NCBI GenBank assembly: GCA_951213105.1
Contig: OX578135.1
Span: forward strand, 166,275,989 to 166,339,988
Origin: Amaurobius ferox
Lineage: Eukaryota > Arthropoda > Arachnida > Araneae > Amaurobiidae
Length of the DNA: 64,000 nt
Reading direction: 5' to 3'
The notes below the pieces were generated by a model, which ran no database searches, was not told the origin of the DNA, and saw only the letters and a list, made by a program, of their open reading frames with translations. Both the position numbers and the translations under genes were made by a program. This document shows, piece by piece, positions 55,501 through 64,000 of the stretch; the stretch's first letter is position 1; each line of letters opens with the position of its first letter.

Positions 55501-56343
55501 CAACTAGAGGAGATCGTCTGCTTACGAGTTAGCTTCCCAGACTGCCACACCACGTGTGACGGCCGTGTGCTGCTCGATAACAAATGAGGGATTGGGACGC
55601 TGGCCAGTCTTCCTCACTCACGCATGCGGCGGAGATCATCAGCACTGAGAGAGAAGCGGTATTCGTCGCTAACGACAACATGGCGCCAATCGGACACTGT
55701 CCAGGCTGACCGAGCACGGCACCCATCTAGACGGTGTTGAGGGGTCAGTGGTACATGCCTTAATGGGCGTCGGCACCTAATCCCACCATCTGCCAGTCGT
55801 CTCCGAATAGTATCCCTTAATACAGGATGCATGGATGATAGTAAATGCCTTAGAATGACTGATAGCGACGCCATTGATTTGGACATGGCTCCTCTCCTGA
55901 CCGCACGATCCTCTCGAGCAGTTTGTTTGGGGCGTCCTAAACCTGTGCGACAGTTATATATGCCTTCTTTGATCCACAGTTGCCAACACCGAGCTCTATC
56001 GCTTTGACCAAGATGGCGACTGATAAGTCTGTTGGACCAACAAGCTTCCCTTAGGCCTATGGTGCGACCTCTCTCTAAACCCGTCAATTGTTCGTAGTGC
56101 AGTCGAGTACGTCTCAAGACCATCTTTGTACACAACTTGCAATATTAAAGCAGAAAATCCAGTTCCAATTGCCTGCGAGTGAGCAAACAGGTTGTTTTAC
56201 ATGCTGCACAATGCCTCATTCTCATACGCGTTGCACGAACCCTATAACATGATTGGCGCTGACAATTTAATCATTGGCATAACTATTAAAACCACATTTG
56301 CATGCCGAATTTTGCGGCTGTAGGTCAACTTTTCATGAGTGCA
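55501..56343 (-). mobile_element. Tc1-family fragment, N-terminal half
   Basis: The right terminus on the minus strand, TGCACTCATGAAAAGTTGAC after TA, matches the ends at 46340 and 59510. The transposase lies within. The left part is cut at 55501 by the SINE boundary, and the second inverted end is missing. Confidence 0.8.
55502..56135 (-). pseudogene. Tc1 transposase, N-terminal and central part
   Basis: The reading MVLRRTRLHYEQLTGLERGR starts the first helix-turn-helix; the second region has GRPKQTAREDRAVRR, and RRPLRHVPLTPQHRLDGCRA leads to the first catalytic Asp in VVVSDEYRFSLS. After about 55640 the frame shifts, and SHGRHTW-like pieces follow. The DNA-binding half is unusually well kept, while the second Asp and the Glu are missing. 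Confidence 0.8.
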
Positions 56344-57846
56344 TATATTTTTTTTTAACAGAGTGTATATTGTATATCCTAGCGGGATATTTGATTCGCA
56401 GTTGAGATCAAGAGGATAAAATTTCTTCCTCTAGGTTGAGATAGGAGTTCTTTAAAATGACGTCCAAGCAATCATCAGTGGCATATTTAGCGATCGGTAA
56501 GACATTCATTGCCGACCGGGCCCCATTCGAGTCTATAGGGGCCCCCAGGAAAGCAATATATGATGCGAGATGCAAAGTTTTGCATTAAAAAAGCTAATGA
56601 AGTCGCATTAATATTTTTTTTATTCTTTCTGGAATTTTAGAGCCACATTTCTTAAATACGCCCCTCAGGGGTTCCATTAGGACGGACCCTCGGTTCCATT
56701 GGTACTTCAATGCATACCCAGCACTAGAATGCACTAGGTGAGGTTTCACCGGACGTCCGCTTTCCTCCCAAGGAATCACGATAACCCGGGCTGCACCGGG
56801 GTTCCAAATGCCCTATTTCGTGGGCTCTGTAATTAAAATATTCAGTATTTTGAGTAGGGCTATAGGGTCCCTCAATTTAATATTTGCACCCGGGCCCCTA
56901 AACCAGCATCGGATCAGCTCCAGTGTGTATGCTATGTTTCATGCTATATCTCATTCTGGTTCTATATGCTATATCTCATTCTGGTTCTGCGGCACACTGG
57001 GCTCTGACATTCAGTAGTGCTGCTCTATTGATTGTAATTTAGGCTCAATAAGCATACATAGAACTTTTTTCGAACCACTAAAGTCATGGGGGGGGGGGGG
57101 GGTGTCAAGGATAAGACTCATAACATCGACTAACTAGATGCCCAGTTTTGTGACCTTAAACATCCAGGGGAGGGGAGGGGAAATACTCCCTCTTTCCCTT
57201 CCCTATAAGCAGGGGCGCCTATGTTTAGGCTAGGTGGACATCAATATATATTAATATCCGCCTATGTTTAGGCTACGGATTTGTGAATAGCAAAAAAGTA
57301 GGCCCAAAATTAAGCGTGTCGTTTATTTCGTCGTTTATTTGTCATGTTTTAATTTGTTGAATTACGTAATTAGAGGCGATTGTGGAGTGTGATGAAATCT
57401 ACTAAATATCTCAACATTCACATTGATAATGGCATGAAATGAAAAACACATTCAGATAAACTATGTGGTAAATTGATGTTTTTAGTTCATAGATAACCGA
57501 CGAGTCCTTCGCATAGGCACCCATAGGGGACTCTGGACGTTCAAGGTCATAAAGGTCGACATCAAGCTAATCGATACTGTACATCTTGTCATTAAGTTTG
57601 CTCCACTGACGTTAGTGGTTTGCTCTCCTCCAGGGAAGAGTTCAATAGGCGCCCTTGGCTCTTCGTCACATTCTTTTGCTGACCGGGTCGTAAACGGCTG
57701 GGGTCTAAATACAGTAACCCCTCGTTATATCGCGCTTCTGCTATGTCTTCTATTTTTTTTTTTTTCTGATTTTTCGTTTACATTCTTTTGCTTTCCCAAG
57801 ACTGGAGTGTTACAACATGAGTCGTCGATGGGGCGGGAATGAATGA
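56344..57846. other. Mosaic of GC-rich scraps, no gene
   Basis: Visible items are a CGGGCCCCATTCGAG scrap at 56520, a 24-bp direct duplication (CTATATCTCATTCTGGTTCT) at 56942-56990, a G-run at 57089, and CAGTAACCCCTCGTTATATC after TA at 57709, which resembles a pogo/Tigger-type end. No element is complete. Confidence 0.4.
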
Positions 57847-58078
57847 GGGTTTTATTGTCTTCTTTACTTTGCAATACATGGTAATGTATAGGGAAAGTAT
57901 TAGAATCATGTCGAAAATCGCAACTCGATTTTTCGACGGATCTTAACGTTTCGAAACCTCTAGAATACGAAAAAACTATTTTTAGCGTGACGTCTGTGTG
58001 TGTGTCTATCTGTGCAAATTTTGTATCCACTCTAACTCAAAAACTAATGGACCGAATTTCATAAAATTTGGTAGGTAC
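57847..58078 (-). repeat. Fragment of the GATGTGGGCAGCAC repeat, inverted
   Basis: It contains, on the minus strand, the end of the repeat unit: the hairpin with TACTTTCCCTATACATTACC, CGAAAATCGAGTTGCGATTT-type wording, AGACGTCACGCTAAAAATAG and AAATTTTATGAAATTCGGTC. It stops at 58078, where unrelated GC-rich sequence and a (TA)n tract begin. Confidence 0.8.
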
Positions 58079-58131
58079 GCAGGGCCGGCTCAAGGATATT
58101 TTCGTGTGTGGGCAAAACAGTTTGGGGCCGC

Positions 58132-58132
<1 letters not shown>

Positions 58133-58227
<95 letters not shown>

Positions 58228-58261
58228 TATATAAAAATAAATATATATATATATATATATA
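58133..58261. repeat. (TA)n microsatellite
   Basis: Nearly uninterrupted TA repeat, with open frames of Ile-Tyr repeats that are not genes. Confidence 0.95.
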
Positions 58262-58585
58262 CAGGGTGTCTCAAAAAATATTGACCTCGGCTTTTATTCC
58301 TTAAATATTGATTTTAGACATACATAATAAATTGCAAAGTTGCGTAAAAAAAGGTACAGAATTTTATGAAATCGATTAAAATTTTTAAAGGCATTAAATT
58401 TTAAAAAATACAATTCTTAAAATTTATAAATTTCCTTGAAAATTTCCTAAATAAATTTCCTTAAAAATTTTAATCGATTTCATAAAATTCTGTACCTTTT
58501 TTTACGCAACTTTGTAATTTATTATATATGTCTAGAATCAATATTTATGGAAATAAAAACCGAGGTCAATGTTTTTGGGACACCA

Positions 58586-58587
<2 letters not shown>
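58262..58587. mobile_element. Foldback MITE with ~125-bp inverted arms, in (TA)n
   Basis: The left arm starting CAGGGTGTCTCAAAAAATAT and the right arm ending GTTTTTGGGACACCATG are inverted copies for about 125 bp, with GTTGCGTAAAAAAAGGTACA and ATTTTATGAAATCGATTAAA identical in both. The centre is about 70 bp. The CAGGGTGTC end and TA surroundings fit a mariner-type non-autonomous element. Confidence 0.85.
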
Positions 58588-58662
<75 letters not shown>

Positions 58663-58682
58663 ATATGCATACATATATATAC

Positions 58683-58736
<54 letters not shown>

Positions 58737-58766
58737 TCTAACATTGGATTTACTAATTTATATTTT

Positions 58767-58817
<51 letters not shown>
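58588..58817. repeat. (TA)n microsatellites
   Basis: Long TA tracts (58588-58732, 58769-58817) with some CA steps, continuing on the far side of the MITE. Confidence 0.9.
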
Positions 58818-58827
<10 letters not shown>

Positions 58828-58828
<1 letters not shown>

Positions 58829-59384
58829 ATTCATTTTTTCTTTTTTATTCCTTCTTTATGTATGTCGTCCAAGTAGAAATAGTTTATAGATTTAATCTAT
58901 CTGTTTCTTCAGAAACATTCATTTTTGTGTTTGCTTCTACAAAAAACTTGGACATGATTAGATTTTTGTAGAGGTTAACAATTCATGATTTAGGCTTAGA
59001 GCCTCGTCCACGTGTAAGGCGTTTGTGCTTGATTTCGTTTGTTATACTTATTTCGATTCCATACCTTTGAATTACATATTTTTCATTGATTTGTTGATTC
59101 GATATTTATTTTATTTATTTTTTTTCCATTTGCTTGAGGATTAGTTGATTTTTCTTTTGTTTTGTAAGCCAGTTAGATAGTTGAATTTAGTTTAAGTTTT
59201 TATTTTTTTGTTTCCATACCTTTTAATTTGGTTGATTTTATGTAACTTGATGGCTTGTGTTTTGTATTTTTTATCCATTTGATTGATGATTTGCTGTATT
59301 ATAATTTATTCTGTGGGTGTTTTAAAAGTTAGGTTTATCGTATTACATCTTCTTACTTTTCGTTCATTGGATTTTCAAACTTCT

Positions 59385-59396
<12 letters not shown>
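58828..59396 (+). repeat. Dispersed repeat, second copy (inverted to 25436-25851)
   Basis: It shares with the complement of 25436-25851 the words GTCCAAGTAGAAATAGTTTA, TGTGTTTGCTTCTACA, GGCTTAGAGCC, CATACCTTT and TTCGTTCATTGGA. It is longer by about 150 bp, starts after one (TA)n and ends at another. Confidence 0.7.
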
Positions 59397-59416
<20 letters not shown>

Positions 59417-59449
59417 TTTGAAATGTAATAATAAGAATTATGTAAAAAT

Positions 59450-59450
<1 letters not shown>

Positions 59451-59510
<60 letters not shown>
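59451..59510. repeat. (TA)n microsatellite
   Basis: TA repeat of about 60 bp that ends exactly where the Tc1 fragment begins. Confidence 0.95.
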
Positions 59511-59513
<3 letters not shown>

Positions 59514-60310
59514 ACCATAAAAAATTGAGCTACATCCACGAAACTCGGCATGCAAATTTCGTTTTAAGAGTTATGTAAATAATTAAACTGTCAATGCTAA
59601 TGATGTTATAGGGCTCATGCAACGCGCATGAGATCGACGTATCGTGCAGCATTAAAGCGGCCGATGTTCTCACTTATGGGTCATTGGAACTGGATTTTCT
59701 GCTTTGATACTGAAAGTTGTGTACATAGATGCCTTTGAGAAGTACTCTACAGCACTACGAATAGTTGTCGGATTTTGAGAGAATCGCGTCATAGGCCCAA
59801 GGGAAACTGTTTGGTCCAACAGGCTATCAATCGCCATCTTGGTCGGAGAGATAGGGTAGTTCCTCGGTGATGGAAACTGAAACAGTGGATCAGCGAAGAG
59901 CTATGTCACCGTCGCAGAACCCCCCCCCCCCCCCCGAGACAGACAACCGCTGGAGAAGATCGTGAAGTCAGGAGATGAGCCACGTCCGCACCAATGGCAG
60001 CGCTATCAGCCATCGACGATATTTGCCACCCCCGTGCAATCCTGTATCAATGTATATTATTCGGAGACGACTGGCAGAAGATGGAAATAGTTGCCGACGT
60101 CCATTAACGCGCCTACCACTGCCCCATCAACATAGACAGAGCCGTCTGGATTGGGGTTGAGCTCGGTCACTATGGACAATGCCCGAGTGGAGGCATGTTG
60201 TCTTTAGCGATGAATACCGTTTTCTCTCTCATAGCTGATGAATGCGTCATAGGCGTGTGGAAAAGGCCTGGACTTTTTTTCATGATTCCACACGAGAAAG
60301 ATACTGAGAG
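59510..60310 (+). mobile_element. Tc1-family fragment, 5' half, strongly decayed
   Basis: After TA it starts TGCAACCATAAAAAATTGAG, the end shared with 46340 and 56343. Transposase pieces on the plus strand are INRHLGRE, RRRLAEDGNSCRRPLTRLPL and WRHVVFSDEYRF, in several frames. A C-run lies at 59920. Similarity ends near 60310, and the right half is missing. Confidence 0.75.
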
Positions 60311-60821
60311 CAAAGCATCTTAGATAGGTGAGAGCAGGAGGGGACTAATCTCCCTTAAAACAGGATCACCATCACCTTACGAAAATTATTTTATTCAATG
60401 ACCTATCAAATTTTATTCTCATCTAAATTTAGAGTTCTAATTACCGGTTTAGAAAATGTAATGCTTTACATTTTCATTACGTACATAAATAATGCAGCAG
60501 TAATTCATAATACATAACTGAATTATTTTGAACTTTATTTGTAATTTCCCTGCATACAAATAATGTATAGGGAAAATATTATGATGGGTTCGAAAACTCT
60601 TAATTCGAATTTTCGACGGAATAATATACGTTTCAGATATCCTTTAACCTGAATCGATTACTTTTAAAGGAATGTCGGTACGCATATGAGTGTAATGTAT
60701 GTATGGGTCTGTATAACAGTCTAGAGAGACATTTCTAGAACGAATGGAGTGAAGCGAATGAAATTTATAATTTGAAAGGAAAATGAAAATTTGGAAGGTC
60801 ACAAATTTTCAAACTGCTTTT

Positions 60822-60900
<79 letters not shown>

Positions 60901-61152
60901 AGCATCCAAGAATGTTAAATAAACAAACATATGTTCATTAGAAATGAAATGGAACTTACTTTAGAACGATAGCATGAACCGTTCTCGTATAAATGGATCA
61001 AAAACTATGCACAAAGTTAATAAAAGAGTATTTATACGATAAATTTATTAACGAAATTCTCGTGTATATAGCGCGTTCTATTCACGAGAACAAACATGTT
61101 AATTTTGTTTTGTTCAATAATGCTATAAATTTCTGTTTACACTAGTAAATAC
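60311..61152. other. AT-rich DNA with a (TA)n tract
   Basis: The (TA)n tract lies at 60829-60897. A segment at 60546-60620 has CCCTGCATACAAATAATGTA and ATTTTCGACGGAATAA, recalling the end of the GATGTGGGCAGCAC repeat but much diverged. No gene. Confidence 0.45.
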
Positions 61153-61514
61153 ACTGCTAATATTATTGTTGTTGTTGTTTCAACCCAGACCGTCCGACCT
61201 ACCAGAAAGGTGTTGTTGTTGAGACCCAGACCGTCCGACCTACCAGAAAGGTGTAAGGTAACCGTTTGGATGACCGGGAAGTGCCACCCAAATTAGACCG
61301 GAACCCAGTGGGGGAGGCATCCACAGGGACCGTACCCTCCATCTCCTACCACCAACCTCTGGAAAGGACTTACTGACCCACATGTTTAACGTGATCGTAC
61401 TCCGCGTGAACACAGCGACAGTTTTGGCAGCGGAGGGAATCGAAACCGGGCCTACAGAGTGCAATTCCCACGAGCTAACCACTGGGCTACCGCGGCCTAC
61501 TGCTAATATTATTG
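61153..61514 (-). mobile_element. Full-length tRNA-derived SINE with 16-bp duplication
   Basis: ACTGCTAATATTATTG occurs exactly at 61153-61168 and 61499-61514. The 330-bp SINE has GCGGTAGCCCAGTGGTTAGC (A box) and CCCGGTTTCGATTCC at the B-box site. The last ~50 nt of its 3' end (GACCTACCAGAAAGGTG region plus TTG repeats) are present twice, giving a longer tail than other copies. Confidence 0.9.
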
Positions 61515-61689
61515 GGAAATAAATTCTAGAACGTGGATATAAGGTTTTTATTTTACTTGAATAGCGTCTATGTTTGGGGTTTCTGTGGAGGGGGAAACGG
61601 AGCGTTACGAAAATGTCCCTTTGGGCACTTATAAAAATAATTTCAGTATTTAGAACTTCTTTTCTAGAAAACACGAAAAGTATTTGTCC

Positions 61690-62340
61690 GAGCGAGTGTT
61701 TTCTATTCCTATTTTCATTTTAAATTATAAAATATAGATATAAATAGTAAGCGACAAAAATATGTACTAGGGAATTTAATATCAAAATCAATATTTATTA
61801 TTAAAAAAAGCTTTTATAATTCTTGAGTAATCGTCTTGCCAAATTGAAGAAGATTGAAAATTTTCCATTTTTCAAGTTTGCGATGAACCAAAATCTCAAA
61901 AACCAAAAGATCTAGTTTTCAACAATAGGCATGGATTTTTAGTTCTTTGAATGCCGTACAAATGTATATAATTAGATTTTGGATATAACCCTATTAAAAA
62001 AAAGGTTTTTTTTTCATGTATCATACTTTCACTCGAAAGTATAAAAGATAGATATAATTAGTAAGTGACAGAAATATGTATGAGAAAATTTAGTTTCTAA
62101 ATCTATATGTATATTTAAAAAAGTTCTTATAGTTTTCGAGTAGTCTTGTCAAGTGGAAGAAGTTTTTCAAGCTTGCAATGCTTATATCTTAAAAGTTAAA
62201 AGTAAGTGATAGCTACAAACAATAAGCAAGAATTTATTGCTCTTTAAAAACTCTACAAGTGTATATAATTGGATTTGGGGTCACTTTCTTGGTTTTTGAA
62301 GTATAGTGGTTATAATTCCGATATTTTAGCCTTTCTACCT
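61690..62340 (+). repeat. Two tandem copies of the ~330-bp dispersed repeat
   Basis: Copies at about 61690-62005 and 62025-62340 share AGATATAA(A/T)TAGTAAG(C/T)GACA, AATATGTA, TTTTCGAGTA/TTCTTGAGTAATCGTC, TTGCCAAATTGAAGAA and TGTATATAATT(A/G)GATTT(T/G)GG. A third lies at 3395-3725. No protein. Confidence 0.65.
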
Positions 62341-63444
62341 GGGTTTTCCAATGGGAAAGCTGTAATATTTGAAATGCCACGATTGTTGCAGCTCAGTCTA
62401 GTTTCTTACTCTTTTGTGAAATATTGGTGCACAAGCACGAGATATTTTGTTTTGTTTAAAAAAGGGAAAATAGGAATTTAGGTGAACTTGGAAATTCTAA
62501 AGATATTTAAGTATTGGTGAGGTTTGAACAGAATAGATAGAGATATACCTATTCAGTATTCAAGTACATATTTATGCGCCTTCAAGTTTGTAGATTAACT
62601 AGAATGTAAAATATCGTCAGTGAGTTTAATTTTTATACCGCAAATCATGTTGGTAAAATAATTGAATATATTAAAATGAAGTCTATGATCAGAGTTTCCA
62701 GATGAAATCGGAGCGAAAACTAGAAGCGCAAGCTAGCTATACATAGTTTCCGTAATTTGCGTGCTTTGAAAGCCTGTAAACGAAAAAATTAGTCTGAAAA
62801 ACTCGAATAAACTCATTGAATTTTAATGGATTTTTATCTTACACAATATCATTCACGCAAAACAATTTCGGCTCCATCGGATAGGAGCCAGCGCCGATTA
62901 TATTTTTCTGAATTTATCAGGAGTCAGAAGTAACTTACTGCATTATGTAGTGTCATGAAAGTTGCCCTCATCATTTTTTTTAATAAAATTTGAATGTGTA
63001 ATTGGATACATTTTATGAATTATTTCTACATCTTAGCAGTAAAACATTATAAACAAATCAAACAAATGATCTCATGAATAAATTTGAAAAGGAGAGATAT
63101 GAAGAAAAAGCATTTCAATCCCTAAAAAGCTAAGATATAATATAATGGGACAAGTCAGAATTTTGTAGGTTATTAACAGCAATTTATTTAAATAGATAAT
63201 CTTTAAATATTAAATTAAAAACGCAAAAATATTTAAATTTATTGCGTTTTTGATTTCGCAGATAAAAACCTGGAATCCTATTTCGAAGCTGTTTGTGACT
63301 GTCCATTGTAGCCCCTCTAAAATCTGATTCAATTACTGTAGGGACATAGATGCAAAATAAAGGAATTACAAGAAAAAATTACAAGAATAAAATTACAAGA
63401 AAATGTTACACCTTGACAAATTTAAAATTTGTTTTATTGTATCA
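62341..63444. other. AT-rich DNA, nothing recognised
   Basis: No gene, RNA or repeat end that I can support was seen here. Confidence 0.5.
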
Positions 63445-63937
63445 CTGGAACGAATTACCCGTTGTTGACCGGGACGTAAATAAACTCCTGCTACGTAAAT
63501 AATACATTTGCAGATAACACTATTCAATTTTCTTCAAATACTAAACCCGCGCTAAATTTCCACGTACGCTATACGCAAAGCAAAAAGAAAATACACCTTC
63601 TCTGTAATGCAAAAAATAAATGAATGAAAAATTAATAACCTCTAAGAGATGAACGTGGCATTAGATCATTACGGTAGCTATTAAATTGCATCGATGGCTG
63701 GAGGTTCTGTAACTGTTAAATCGCGAATAAAGCTGCTAGGTCATATCGTTAGCTGAAGATTATCTGATTTTGGAATTTAAAAATTCATTAAAAAATCGAA
63801 TTAAATTTTTGAAGAAAGGCCATTGAGATGCATTAGTTCAGGTATAGATGCGACTGTGTGAAAAAATTCAGTGCGGTGGATATCGCGAGGCATTGCGGAT
63901 TAACAAACAGTCAGATTCTTCTTTTTATTATTATAGA
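63445..63937 (-). mobile_element. Decayed non-autonomous Helitron-like element
   Basis: On the minus strand the start TCTATAATAATAAAAAGAAG and the end CCCGGTCAACAACGGGTAAT then TCGTTCCAG parallel the Helitron at 53402-54168 (hairpin of CCCGG/CGGG type followed by ~11 nt). The last four bases are CCAG rather than CTRR, so the end has mutated. The 493-bp interior has no recognisable coding sequence. Confidence 0.55.
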
Positions 63938-64000
63938 TTCACTGGGGACGATAGAAACGTAAAGTTTAAAATGTCCCTGAGTTTGTGACAAGTGAATGAA
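63938..64000. other. Window end, nothing recognised
   Basis: Short flank of the Helitron-like element. Confidence 0.4.

Noticed and set aside
58068..59555. Long Ile-Tyr repeat frames.
   Set aside because: These are translations of (TA)n microsatellites.

Overview
The window reads as a piece of an AT-rich, intron-rich arthropod nuclear genome, most likely a chelicerate such as a spider; the species cannot be fixed from sequence alone. The grounds are one spliced animal gene with small exons and multi-kilobase introns, abundant (TA)n tracts, and a dense load of mobile elements of kinds common in arthropods (BEL/Pao, Ty3/gypsy, I-group and Jockey LINEs, tRNA-derived SINEs, Tc1, Helitron). Nothing suggests bacterial, viral or organelle DNA.

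The only host gene I can support is a CRELD-like gene (cysteine-rich with EGF-like domains) on the minus strand. Five coding exons fit in frame across about 24 kb: 26823-27008 (start codon at 26993, signal peptide, CXXC motif), 23275-23357, 20914-20977, 16677-16785 and 2754-2842 (first EGF-like cysteines). Together they give 516 coding nucleotides (172 codons); the 3' exons lie off the left edge. A non-coding 5' exon and promoter may sit near 33.9-34.2 kb. Almost everything else is transposon sequence or AT-rich DNA with no recognised content.

Layout. 1-2316: BEL/Pao remnant with its 5' LTR. 2.3-16.7 kb: CRELD intron 4, holding a nearly complete I-group LINE (8484-14406) that itself carries a SINE, then two SINEs stacked on one target site, one of them joined to a 5S rRNA-like sequence. 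16.7-27 kb: the other CRELD exons with small repeats. 27-39 kb: AT-rich flank with decayed repeats. 39.4-46 kb: nested complex, a Ty3/gypsy remnant split by a Jockey LINE and a Tc1 element. 46.3-47.5 kb: Tc1 fragment split by a 532-bp retroposon. 48.8-54.5 kb: four head-to-tail copies of one repeat, with a second such retroposon and a Helitron inside. 55-64 kb: SINEs, Tc1 fragments, (TA)n tracts, a hairpin MITE and a second Helitron-like end.

The most interesting signal is a family of 61-66 bp insertions (six copies, five flanked by 13-16 bp target duplications, one of these with a single mismatch and another with one mismatch too) that consist almost only of a hairpin like the one ending the tRNA-derived SINEs. 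All assignments come from reading the sequence; no database search was run.
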